Notes: generated from the letters alone by a model not told the origin. 64,000 nt of DNA from Neisseriaceae bacterium JH1-16 (GCA_025989215.1 JAPDNP010000003.1:186001-250000), one strand, 5' to 3'; numbered from the stretch's first letter, positions 27,298 through 35,116 are shown. Numbers and translations are program-made.

Positions 27298-27590
27298 TGC
27301 CCTGGAATATCGAATCTCACCTTTCCCACTGCTGCAGCGCCCGAGTGCTGTCCAGTTTCGACGGCGTGCTGTTCCTCTACCGCTGCTCGAGTTGCGGTGC
27401 CGAGGCGTCTGGCCCATCTCCTGCCGTGCTCTGCGCATGCGGGGCTACGGTTGGCGCTACCTGCCGTGACGCTGGGCTGCGCTGCGCGCCGAATCCGGTA
27501 AGGTCGGTGGATCGTCCTGCCGAGATCGAAGTGGTCGCGTTGTCCCGTTACAAAACCATGGAATTAAGAAGGGGGAAGTTAAATGTCTGA
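27297..27590 (+). CDS. Cys-rich zinc-binding-like protein 2
   Basis: A 97-residue protein; ATG overlaps the previous stop (TGATG), with AGGAGG upstream. Cys pattern LYRCSSCGAEASGPSP, VLCACGATVG, CRDAGLRCAPN suggests one or two zinc knuckles. It overlaps the next gene by 8 bases, so the three genes form one transcription unit. Confidence 0.65.
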   Translation: MPWNIESHLSHCCSARVLSSFDGVLFLYRCSSCGAEASGPSPAVLCACGATVGATCRDAGLRCAPNPVRSVDRPAEIEVVALSRYKTMELRRGKLNV

Positions 27591-30570
27591 TATCAAGATT
27601 GGCGTCTCGGCGACGCCGGGTAATGCCAAGGCCGTGCTCGATGGCATCGATCGTGCGGCCCAAGGCGCGGTCGATTCGGTCGAGGAACTAGGCAAGGCCG
27701 GTGCAGCAGCCGGCGCTGGACTCAAACAGACCGCTAAGGATGCGGCAGGGGCTGTCGAGGCCGTCGAGAATCTTGGTAAGGCTGGCACCTCTGCAGCCAC
27801 CGGGCTGAAACAAACGGCGAAGGAAGCGGTCGACCTCGTCGAGGCTGTCAGCGAGCTCGGTAAGGCCGGTGACGCCGCGGCTTCCGGCTTAGGCAAGGTC
27901 GAGCAGGCCATCAACAAGCTCGATCTGTCGGCGAAGCGCCTTGGCGCGGTGTCGAAGACGTTGAGCAAGGAGTTCGGCCAGAAGGTTTCCCCGGATCAGG
28001 CTAAAAGCTTCCTCCAGTCGTTCGAGCGCATGCGCGCCAACAAGAGCCTGTCCGGTGGCTCAAAAATTCGTCAGTTCGACACCTTCGAGGAGTGGCTCTC
28101 CGGCAACCGGCAGATGTTCGTCAATCAGCAGGAGGCGGCCCGCTATAAGCACCGAGTGCTGTCGATGGCCGCCAGCGGGGCGCAACTGGAGGTGAAACCG
28201 TCGGCGCCGACCCCCAACGACGAGCCATTGCGACCGCCGAACCTGTTCGAACAGGGGGTCAACAAGGCAGGCAATGCCGGGATGGCGTTCGGCAAGGGCA
28301 TGCTGGCGCTGGCCGGCGTCAACTCGCTGATGGGTATGGCAGGTCGTTCGCTCGACATGGCGACCGAGGAGTCCACCGGTACCGACACACTCAAGCGATC
28401 GATGGGCGACCTGGGCGTCGACTTCGACAATCTGAAGGACCAGCTGCGCGAGGCTGGCAAGGGGCTGGGCTTCGCCTCGGTCGAGGCGGTGCGCCTGGCT
28501 CAGCAGTTCTCCCGTGTCTCCAACGCGGGGCCCGGTACCAATATGGGCGCCGAGGTGCGGCAAGCGGCCGGCTTCTCGCGCTCCTACGGCATGGATACCG
28601 GTGTCGGTACGCAGTTCTTCGCCCAGGCCCGTGAGTTGCACATGACCTCAAACGAGACCGAAAGTCGGCGGCTGGCGCTGATGATCGCCGAGTCGATCGA
28701 CCGCGGGAAGAACTCCGCCAAGTCCGACGAGGTGCTTTCGGCGGTCGCCAACTTCTCGACGCAGGTAGCCCGGCTGTCGCTGGCACCGCCGAATGCCTCT
28801 GGCTTTGCCGGCATGCTGGCCGGCATGACCAAGGAAGGCATCCCCGGTCTCGACGTTGGTGGCGCCTCCTCGATAATCTCGCGTGCCAACGACTCGGTAG
28901 CGCGGGGCGGCGGCATGGGCGAGGCCGGCAAGAACTTCACCTTCTACGCGCTCGGTGGCGGCAAGGGTCGCATGGATCCGGTACAGGCGATGGCGCTGGC
29001 CGAGGGAGGTCTGTTCGGCTCGTCGATGAGCATGTTCGGCACGAACAGCGCGCTCGGCCAGTATTACGGCAAGAACAACCTACAGCTGTCCAGCCGCACC
29101 AATTTGTCGCGCATCCGCGAGCAGCTCGACCGGCAGTACGGCAACAACAAGTCGCTCAAGCTCGACGCTGCAAAAAATTACTTCGGGCTGAACTACAACC
29201 AGGCCGCAGCGTTCCTCAATGTGAAACCAGAGCAGCTGGGCAACCTGGAGCCGATGCTGGCAAAGAGCGGTATCAAGATCGATCAGCTGTCCGCCACCGG
29301 TTACAGCCAGCTCGCCCAGGTCGGTTCGGCCGACGATGCTGGGTTGCACCGTATCTCGACCGCCATGTTGGGGCGAGCCGACATCAGCGACGGCGACAAG
29401 GCCGATCTGCGAAAGGCGGGATCTGGCGGCACTGACGCGCTGCGCACCGAGTTGGTGAAGCTGACCGCCAAGTACGAACAGGAGATGACCGAAGGCAAGA
29501 AAACGGCCAACGACATCGCCAGCATCAACCAAGTGCTCACCAACTCGGGGTCGTACCTGCTGTCCGGGGTCAACGCCATCAAGGAAGGGGTGCTTACGAT
29601 GGTCAACAAGATTGCGCCGGAAAGTGGCTACGCCAAGCGTGGTGCAGCACAGGCGGCGGCTCTGCAGCTGTCCGCTGGCGGCCATAGGGCGCTATTCGAC
29701 AGTGCCACCTCGCAAGAGATTCACGACGATGCGGCGCAGAAGCTGATTTCGGACCGTCAGGCGATGGGGCCGATGTCGCAGAAGACAATCGACCGCATCT
29801 ATCAGCCACAGGGAGCCGATCTGCGCGGTGACGAAACTGAGGTTAATCGTCGCATAGCTCAGTGGGAGGAGATCCGCCGCCAAGCCGGCATGCCGGTCAA
29901 ATCAGATGAGATGTACCTGATGTATGGGCAGCAGGAGCCAAAAGCCCAAGTGCCGGGTACTGTGGCGGTGCCGAGAACCGCGGCAGGGGCATCGGTGCCG
30001 TCATCCATGCGTGGCGTACGCAATAACAACCCGGGCAATATCCGATCGGGACGGGATAACTGGTTGGGCAAGATCGGCGACGATGGTGCCTTTGCTAAGT
30101 TCTTGTCACCGGAGTACGGTTTGCGCGCGATGGCGATGAACCTGCGCACCCGCGCCCGCAAGAATGGCTCGACGGTGCAGGACGTCGTCGGTGCCTGGGC
30201 GCCTCCCAACGAAAACAAGACCGCCGACTACATCAGCTTCGTATCCAGTCAGATGGGGGTTCGGCCCGGACAGAAGCTCGACCTGTCTGATCGGGACACC
30301 ATTGGCAAGATGATGCGCTCGATGATCCAGTTCGAGAATGGCGCGATGCCCTACAGCGCCAATCAGTTCGATAGTGCACTCAACATGCTGCCCGGGGGGC
30401 GCCAGGCCGCGGCCGCGCAGCAGGCCACTCCCCAGCTCACCGGCACCGTGCGCGGCACTATCGACGTCAGCGTTCGGGATGGGGCGAAGGTCAGCAAGCA
30501 TTCGTTGCCAATCACCCTCCGGCCAACCGTAGCGGCTCCGGCCGGCTCGTCTCAGGGGACGGATCGCTAG
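27583..30570 (+). CDS. Tape-measure-like protein with C-terminal P5-type murein hydrolase-like domain
   Basis: A 995-residue protein, the largest of the element. The N-terminus has tandem helical repeats of about 32 residues (LGKAGxxAxxGLKQTAK twice, a third decayed). A hydrophobic stretch follows around 225-260 (GMAFGKGMLALAGVNSLMGMAG), then a long Gly/Ala/Gln-rich helical body as in phage tape-measure proteins. Residues about 805-925 (RNNNPGNIRSG, NWLGKIGDDGAFAKF, EYGLRAMAMNLRTR) match the structural-protein-P5-like lytic domain found at the ends of virion proteins. AAGGGGGAAG lies before the ATG. No other tail gene is present. Confidence 0.75.
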   Translation: MSDIKIGVSATPGNAKAVLDGIDRAAQGAVDSVEELGKAGAAAGAGLKQTAKDAAGAVEAVENLGKAGTSAATGLKQTAKEAVDLVEAVSELGKAGDAAASGLGKVEQAINKLDLSAKRLGAVSKTLSKEFGQKVSPDQAKSFLQSFERMRANKSLSGGSKIRQFDTFEEWLSGNRQMFVNQQEAARYKHRVLSMAASGAQLEVKPSAPTPNDEPLRPPNLFEQGVNKAGNAGMAFGKGMLALAGVNSLMGMAGRSLDMATEESTGTDTLKRSMGDLGVDFDNLKDQLREAGKGLGFASVEAVRLAQQFSRVSNAGPGTNMGAEVRQAAGFSRSYGMDTGVGTQFFAQARELHMTSNETESRRLALMIAESIDRGKNSAKSDEVLSAVANFSTQVARLSLAPPNASGFAGMLAGMTKEGIPGLDVGGASSIISRANDSVARGGGMGEAGKNFTFYALGGGKGRMDPVQAMALAEGGLFGSSMSMFGTNSALGQYYGKNNLQLSSRTNLSRIREQLDRQYGNNKSLKLDAAKNYFGLNYNQAAAFLNVKPEQLGNLEPMLAKSGIKIDQLSATGYSQLAQVGSADDAGLHRISTAMLGRADISDGDKADLRKAGSGGTDALRTELVKLTAKYEQEMTEGKKTANDIASINQVLTNSGSYLLSGVNAIKEGVLTMVNKIAPESGYAKRGAAQAAALQLSAGGHRALFDSATSQEIHDDAAQKLISDRQAMGPMSQKTIDRIYQPQGADLRGDETEVNRRIAQWEEIRRQAGMPVKSDEMYLMYGQQEPKAQVPGTVAVPRTAAGASVPSSMRGVRNNNPGNIRSGRDNWLGKIGDDGAFAKFLSPEYGLRAMAMNLRTRARKNGSTVQDVVGAWAPPNENKTADYISFVSSQMGVRPGQKLDLSDRDTIGKMMRSMIQFENGAMPYSANQFDSALNMLPGGRQAAAAQQATPQLTGTVRGTIDVSVRDGAKVSKHSLPITLRPTVAAPAGSSQGTDR

Positions 30571-30592
30571 CAGCATAAGAAGCCCCAACACC

Positions 30593-30614
30593 CCCGCCTT
30601 GATGGCGGGTTTTT
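30593..30614 (+). terminator. Terminator after the tape-measure-like gene
   Basis: CCCGCC, loop TTGAT, GGCGGG, TTTTT; 23 bases past the stop codon. A second weaker hairpin with a T-run lies at 30751-30773. Confidence 0.9.
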
Positions 30615-30741
30615 ATTGGCTCGCGTCCAACATCTATAACGCCCCGCCGGAAAGCCGCGCTGTGGCCGGCATGCTCGAAATTCGAAGAACGGCATCGCGA
30701 CTTGAACAACTTGAAACGCCGCCCGACAGAACTTGAATCCC

Positions 30742-31230
30742 ATGACGCCAGCCCGCTCCCGTGGCGGGTTTTTGCTGCCTGCCTGTTGGCATCCATTCCG
30801 CGCCGTACCGCCTATACCCAAACCGGGGACTCCGAATTCCTGCCGTACCCCACACCAGCGGGCGCGGCTACTGACCACGCCGTGCACCTATGGCGGATCG
30901 CGGCACTGGTTCGATTTCCCGTACTGGGGCAAGCGGGCGGCGCTGCTCTACATCGGCCGGCAGGTAGCCTGTCGACGCTGCTTTGGCATGGCCTACCAAG
31001 TACAGCGCGAGAATCGCCACTACCGCGAATGCCGCCGCCTGGAGGCGATCCGTGCCCGCTTGGCATGGGAGCCGGGTTTCTTGAATGGCGATGACAGGAA
31101 GCCAGCCGGGATGCACTGGCGGACGTACTACCGCCTGAAGGCCGAACACGATGAACTGGTAGCGTCGGTCGTCGGCCATGTGGACGCCCGGCTGATACGG
31201 ACAGCAGAGCGGTTAGGGCGGATGCGTTGA
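30742..31230 (+). CDS. Zinc-ribbon-like phage/element protein with lost first Cys knuckle
   Basis: About 162 residues. The core TTPCTYGGSRHWFDFPYWGKRAALLYIGRQVACRRCFGMAYQVQREN matches a widespread prophage-associated family, normally with CPxCG after the WF, then FxCRxC. Here the first two Cys are Phe and Trp (FPYWG), so the zinc site is incomplete. The N-terminal 45 residues look unrelated to the family and the start codon is uncertain. It may be decaying. Confidence 0.5.
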   Translation: MTPARSRGGFLLPACWHPFRAVPPIPKPGTPNSCRTPHQRARLLTTPCTYGGSRHWFDFPYWGKRAALLYIGRQVACRRCFGMAYQVQRENRHYRECRRLEAIRARLAWEPGFLNGDDRKPAGMHWRTYYRLKAEHDELVASVVGHVDARLIRTAERLGRMR

Positions 31231-31296
31231 CCGTATTCTCGGATCAATACGCGCACACGTGCGCGAACCTGACATCGCACGATGCTCGCCCCGTCT

Positions 31297-31785
31297 TCAA
31301 TGCAACGCCTCCCAGACATTAAATACGCCATAGAAGAAAAGCAGCAGTGACGTAACGCCAAGAGCGATATTGACTAAGTGCCAGCAGTCTTCTAATTTTT
31401 CATTTGGCCTTATTTCTTCTGAGTCAATTTCCCCCCTGATAAATTTATTCCAGCTAGAGATAATCGTTCTTGAGCAGCGGTACAGTAAGTATGCTGCCGA
31501 AATCATGACTATGGCTGCAAGAATAAGTCCAAAAACAAATGACCATATGGCGGTCATCAGACATGGCAAGCTGTGCGACTTCCCTGCTGAGATAAGAGCA
31601 ACCACAGCAGCTACACCTGCCGAATTTAGAATGGCAAGATGTTTAACTGCCTCAATCTCATACTGATTTCCTGCATCGGCAAGGTTATATGAACGAGACA
31701 TCGTATTTTCGCGGAGGAAATCAAGGTAGCGCTTATGTTCAGAGCTACCTCCGTCAATTAATTTTTCTAGCTCTCTATATTTCAT
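31297..31785 (-). CDS. Membrane protein, SLATT-like, AT-rich cargo gene
   Basis: A 162-residue protein. A charged N-terminal helix (MKYRELEKLIDGGSSEHKRYLDFLREN) is followed by two closely spaced membrane helices (LAILNSAGVAAVVALISAG and IWSFVFGLILAAIVMISAAYLLY) and a third at the end (VNIALGVTSLLLFFYGVF). This layout recalls SLATT-type membrane effectors of defence systems, but I see no partner nucleotide sensor. Base composition is far more AT-rich than its neighbours, a sign of separate acquisition. ATG at 31785 was chosen; it lacks a clear ribosome site. Confidence 0.55.
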   Translation of the reverse strand: MKYRELEKLIDGGSSEHKRYLDFLRENTMSRSYNLADAGNQYEIEAVKHLAILNSAGVAAVVALISAGKSHSLPCLMTAIWSFVFGLILAAIVMISAAYLLYRCSRTIISSWNKFIRGEIDSEEIRPNEKLEDCWHLVNIALGVTSLLLFFYGVFNVWEALH

Positions 31786-31882
31786 ATTATGAAATAGATT
31801 TTTCCGGATAAATATTTGGATAGATTTATATTTAGGCAACGTTAGAGCTACTGATAAAGCTAGCTACGCCTGTGTTTTCTTC

Positions 31883-32170
31883 TCAATTCAACCAGCTCTC
31901 TACACCCCCATGCCGCGAACAGGTGCCGCGGTGGTTCTGACTGAAGCTAAAGGAACCATCCCGACACTTGGCGGTAGCCCCTTTCGGCGCCTTACCACTG
32001 CGAGTGTGAGCTGGACTGTGTATAGACCGGCCGTTTTTGTTAGTGTAAGTGCCATGCTCGACCAGATCGGACTCATCGGTCTGAGTGTAAGTGTCATGCT
32101 TAGGTGGAGCCTTTGCGAAGGCCGGTTGAATGGCCAGGGCCGCGAGGAATAGAGCGGTGACGAGCTTCAT
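31883..32170 (-). CDS. DUF3761 secreted protein
   Basis: A 95-residue protein with signal peptide MKLVTALFLAALAIQPAFA. The C-terminus AKCRDGSFSFSQNHRGTCSRHGGVESWL is the DUF3761 signature (CRDG-x-FS...RGTCS-HGGV-x-W). Start at 32170 was chosen for the signal peptide. It is divergent from the small secreted ORF at 32249. Function of the domain is unknown. Confidence 0.8.
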   Translation of the reverse strand: MKLVTALFLAALAIQPAFAKAPPKHDTYTQTDESDLVEHGTYTNKNGRSIHSPAHTRSGKAPKGATAKCRDGSFSFSQNHRGTCSRHGGVESWLN

Positions 32171-32248
32171 GACGTAGACGGTAGCTGAATGGAATATCAG
32201 AATATACAATCGGCATGCCATCTACTCAAATGAACCCTGAGGATGCCC

Positions 32249-32416
32249 ATGAAGGCTCTGCTGATTTCGCTGTTTGCTCTGACCCTTGTATTGCCGGCTG
32301 TTGCCGAGGCTCGTTCCTATGGAGGTGGTCACTATGCCGGCGGCCATGGCTCGTCGCACAAGGGCGGCCATTACAAGAACAAGGCAACGAACGACCACTA
32401 CCGCAAGCGCCACTAA
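32249..32416 (+). CDS. Small secreted His/Gly-rich peptide (55 aa)
   Basis: ATG at 32249 (an in-frame ATG also at 32243) with GAGGA upstream. Signal peptide MKALLISLFALTLVLPAVAEA, then a Gly/His/Lys-rich tail (SYGGGHYAGGHGSSHKGG and NDHYRKRH) that could bind metal. Hairpin with T-run at 32431-32459 (AGGGCCC / GGGCTCT, TTTT) follows. Typical of small exported proteins beside DUF3761 genes; no defined role. Confidence 0.6.
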   Translation: MKALLISLFALTLVLPAVAEARSYGGGHYAGGHGSSHKGGHYKNKATNDHYRKRH

Positions 32417-32890
32417 ACCGATGCGATGGAAGGGCCCCCTGTATGGGACGGGCTCTTTTGACCGCCCTCCCCCCACGTTCCACGCGATAGCCCCCCCTCA
32501 GCTCACGCTTAATACATGGTGTACACGCCCCTCTCCTTATCTCCGCACCTCCGCACCTCCGCACCTCCGCATCGTGTCCTTGAAAGCATCCCGTGAAAAC
32601 GCCCCTTACGAAGGCCCCACACCCCGCCTGCGATCGAACCATGCTGGTGTCACCATACATCAGCCAGTTAGAGATCGGCAGCGGGTCGGGAATAGGCAAG
32701 ACTGAGTTTCGGGAGCAGTACGAGCGCGGGAAAGCAGGAAGAGTCAACAGGGAAATGATCCTGTAGGTGAGCCGGGCGTGAACAACGAGCCCACCCGGTA
32801 TGCACGGCAGAGGTACGCGCTCGGTACGCACGGTTTCATGCTAGAAGTTAGCGCCACCAGGACAATAAGAGAGGGCCACAGGACCAAGAA
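32417..32890. other. Non-coding right end of the element
   Basis: About 470 bases without a supported gene. It holds the terminator at 32431-32459 and a tandem 8-base repeat CTCCGCAC, three exact copies and one CTCCGCAT, at 32541-32572. The rest has no coding signal I trust. Confidence 0.55.
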
Positions 32891-32909
32891 GGGGGCATAT
32901 TTGGGGGCA
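32891..32909. repeat. Right arm-type direct repeat near attR
   Basis: GGGGGCATATTTGGGGGCA, 18 of 19 bases identical to the left-end copy at 18624-18642 and in the same orientation. About 55 bases before attR. Confidence 0.6.
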
Positions 32910-32963
32910 CATTTAATAACACAACCTGACAAATACTTACCTGGCGTGCCTTACAGGCAACAC

Positions 32964-33060
32964 TTCGATTCCTGTCGGGGCACCAAATTTCGTTCCAAAG
33001 CAATCCCAAGCAATCCACCAAACCCGCATAGCACAAGGCTTTGCGGGTTTTTTGTTGTCC
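32964..33060. other. attR: duplicated tRNA-Arg 3' end and flanking terminator
   Basis: TTCGATTCCTGTCGGGG-CACCAAA repeats the tRNA end with one G fewer. The following CGTTCCAAAGCAATCC and the AACCCGC...GCGGGTTTTTT hairpin (33020-33053) repeat the left end over about 97 bases with substitutions. Such a long, diverged match beyond the crossover core means another, related element once began here. Confidence 0.8.
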
Positions 33061-33146
33061 GCAGCAGTCCGAGCACATCCATATGAAAGCCGGGGGCATG
33101 TACTAACAGGGCATTTTTTAATGCCCCCTGCCCCGAGCTTGCTGAC

Positions 33147-33203
33147 ATGCCTTTGACCGATACGGCCTGCAAAACGGCCAAGCCCCACGAAAGCGGCAAG
33201 CTC
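33147..33203 (+). pseudogene. 5' stub of a second P4-type integrase gene
   Basis: MPLTDTACKTAKPHESGKL parallels the start of the intact integrase (MPLSDTTCKRAQPRDDGK) and sits at a similar distance from its att sequence, after a similar GGGGGCAT-containing leader. Homology ends abruptly after the Leu; the rest of the gene is gone. Confidence 0.75.
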
Positions 33204-33456
33204 GATACGGTTAACCACACATGGTCACCGAGTGCCCTGCTTTTCGGTCAGAGCGGACCTTCGGACTCTGCGAGGAAGATGTCTGCTACTGGGCCGATGC
33301 TGGCACTGGGGCAGTGCTGCCAATATGGCATCATGCCGCCCGCAGCTATTATGGAGAAGTTGGCTCTCGGTAGTCAGACTGCCAGCGCGCCTTGATGCCT
33401 TGACAGAAACCTTGAATGGGCATCACAAGAAAAGTTGGCCTTGGATTGGGGGCTCG

Positions 33457-34659
33457 ATGCACTATTTGCGCATCGTCATCGCGCTTGTCACTGCTGCGAC
33501 GTTGCAGGCCTGTGGAACGATAACTCGGCTTGATGCCGTACCGGCGGCCCTGGTCGACCGTGCGGCGCCGCCTGGAATTCCGAATGCGCGTTACTGGCTG
33601 GGCTCCGATATCACCCCCTTCATCAAAGGCGTCATGGCGGACAATCAGAGGGAGCTGGAGGCGCGCGCCAAGGCTGGCCTGATTACCGATCCGCTGCCAG
33701 CGATCGATTTGCTGGCTATCTCGGGTGGCGGGGATAACGGTGCTTTCGGCGCTGGGCTGTTGACCGGCTGGACCAAGCACGGTGATCGCCCACAATTCAG
33801 GGTCGTCACGGGTATCAGTGCAGGTGCCTTGATCGCGCCTTTCGCCTACCTGGGGTCTGCCTATGATTCAGTGCTGCGCGAGGTTGCCACCTCAGTCGGC
33901 TCGGATGGCGTCTTTAGATCGCGCGGGCTGCTCGCGGGCTTAACGAGCGACGGTATGGCCGATAGCACTCCGCTGGCACGATTGATTGCCCAATATGTAA
34001 CCCCGGCAGTGCTGACCGCCATTGCTGCCGAATACGCGAAGGGTCGGGCACTGGTGATTGGCACCGCCGACCTGGACTCAGGCCGTGCTGTCAGCTGGAA
34101 TATGGGGGCAATTGCCACGAGTGGCGCCCCCGGAGCCCTAGGGCTCTTTCGCAAAGTCATGCTGGCTTCAGCCAGTATTCCCGGTGCCGTACCCCCTGTA
34201 ATGATCGATGTCGAAGTCGATGGCAAGCGTTACCAAGAAATGCATGTCGATGGGGCCGTGATCCATCAGGTTTTCACTTATCCGTCCAATACCATAGAAG
34301 CGCTGGGGCAAAAGCTGGGGCAGCCCTACCAGCGGAAAATTCGCATCTATGCCATTCGCAATAGCAAGCTTGCTCCCGAGTGGCTTGCAACTCCACGGCG
34401 AACCCTGAGCATCGGCAGTCGCGCCATTAGCATCCTGCTACAGTGGCAGGGCATTGGAGATCTTGAGTACATCGACCGTACAGCCCGCAAAGACGGCGCG
34501 GATTTCAACCTCGCCTATATCAGCACCGACTTCGCCCCCGGTGCACATCAAGACTTTGATCCTGTGTACATGAACCGTTTGTTCGACTACGCCTATGGGC
34601 AGGGCGTAAAAGGCTACGCTTGGCACAAGACGCTACCGACCGAGTTGCCACCTAGGTAG
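33457..34659 (+). CDS. Patatin-like phospholipase lipoprotein
   Basis: A 400-residue predicted lipoprotein with lipobox LQAC (C19). The patatin fold shows the oxyanion hole in LLAISGGGDNGAFGAGLL, the nucleophile Ser in GISAG and the dyad Asp in HVDGAV. Ser-Asp hydrolases of this kind cleave membrane lipids. The ATG at 33457 is chosen for the lipoprotein signal. It lies between the integrase stub and a 5S rRNA relic, so it may be part of an older insertion. Confidence 0.85.
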   Translation: MHYLRIVIALVTAATLQACGTITRLDAVPAALVDRAAPPGIPNARYWLGSDITPFIKGVMADNQRELEARAKAGLITDPLPAIDLLAISGGGDNGAFGAGLLTGWTKHGDRPQFRVVTGISAGALIAPFAYLGSAYDSVLREVATSVGSDGVFRSRGLLAGLTSDGMADSTPLARLIAQYVTPAVLTAIAAEYAKGRALVIGTADLDSGRAVSWNMGAIATSGAPGALGLFRKVMLASASIPGAVPPVMIDVEVDGKRYQEMHVDGAVIHQVFTYPSNTIEALGQKLGQPYQRKIRIYAIRNSKLAPEWLATPRRTLSIGSRAISILLQWQGIGDLEYIDRTARKDGADFNLAYISTDFAPGAHQDFDPVYMNRLFDYAYGQGVKGYAWHKTLPTELPPR

Positions 34660-34949
34660 CCAGTTAGTGGACACTCCAAACTCTCACGCCGAGGCTCGCT
34701 CGAACACTGTAGTGCCGGCACCGCCCAATTGACCGCTCCTCGGCCAAAGCGGACATAGGCCGGCAAAGCTGCCAGCATCCGCTTAATGATCCAAAGCGGC
34801 CATTCGTCCCCTTCAATGACGAATAGCCGCTTTCACATCGGGAAGCAGCTACCGAGGCATCTAGCAAACTAAGGGCGATTCAGTGATTACAATGGCCACG
34901 TTTGCCAAAGCCAGGCGGATGCCTTACGCAACAGAACGGTTTCAGATTA
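34660..34949. other. Intergenic region with decayed repeat-like sequence
   Basis: No gene seen. It contains several variants of TGACCGCT...AAAGCGGACAT and CAAAGCGGCCATT / AATAGCCGCTTT, which look like remnants of a dispersed intergenic palindromic repeat; a similar fragment occurs near 37028-37057. Confidence 0.4.
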
Positions 34950-35046
34950 TGTCTAGAGCGAGGTAGGAGCACGCCTTCCCATCCCGAACAGGGCTGTGAA
35001 ACGCCTCTGCGCCGGATGGTGTGACTAAAAGTAGGTCACCGCCAGC
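34950..35046 (+). pseudogene. 5S rRNA gene relic with internal deletions
   Basis: ACGCCTTCCCATCCCGAACA (34971-34990) followed by GGGCTGTGAAACGCCTCTGC, GCCGGATGGTGTG and GTAGGTCACCGCCAG keep the order of betaproteobacterial 5S rRNA. About 20 bases are missing: most of the helix after the 5' TGTCT and a loop near 35024. No 16S or 23S remnant is visible upstream. Confidence 0.75.
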
Positions 35047-35116
35047 CCCCCACACAACTAGCCCCAGCTCTCCGAACTGGAGCTTTGTGCATTTGTGACC
35101 CTCCCAGGTAAATGGT

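Larger units (their letters stand above)
18486..32985 (+). mobile_element. Integrative element of about 14.5 kb at tRNA-Arg(CCT), satellite-like
   Basis: Bounded by the tRNA 3' end and a duplicate of it (TTCGATTCCTGTCGGGG...CACCAAA) at 32964-32987. Gene order: P4-type integrase, AlpA-like regulator, unknown, zinc/Toprim primase, DUF927 helicase, repeat cluster 1, small ORF, winged-helix protein, TerS-like protein, acidic protein, repeat cluster 2, two Cys-rich proteins, tape-measure-like protein, then cargo. There is no capsid, portal, large terminase, tail tube or lysis cassette. The integrase-AlpA-primase front end is that of P4-like satellites; TerS without TerL is typical of packaging-hijacking islands. 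Confidence 0.85.

Noticed and set aside
32541-32572. Possible CRISPR array
   Set aside because: The repeat unit is 8 bases with no spacers; simple tandem repeat only.
32778-33086. Plus-strand frame of 102 codons over attR
   Set aside because: It translates straight through the duplicated tRNA end and terminator, with no ribosome site.
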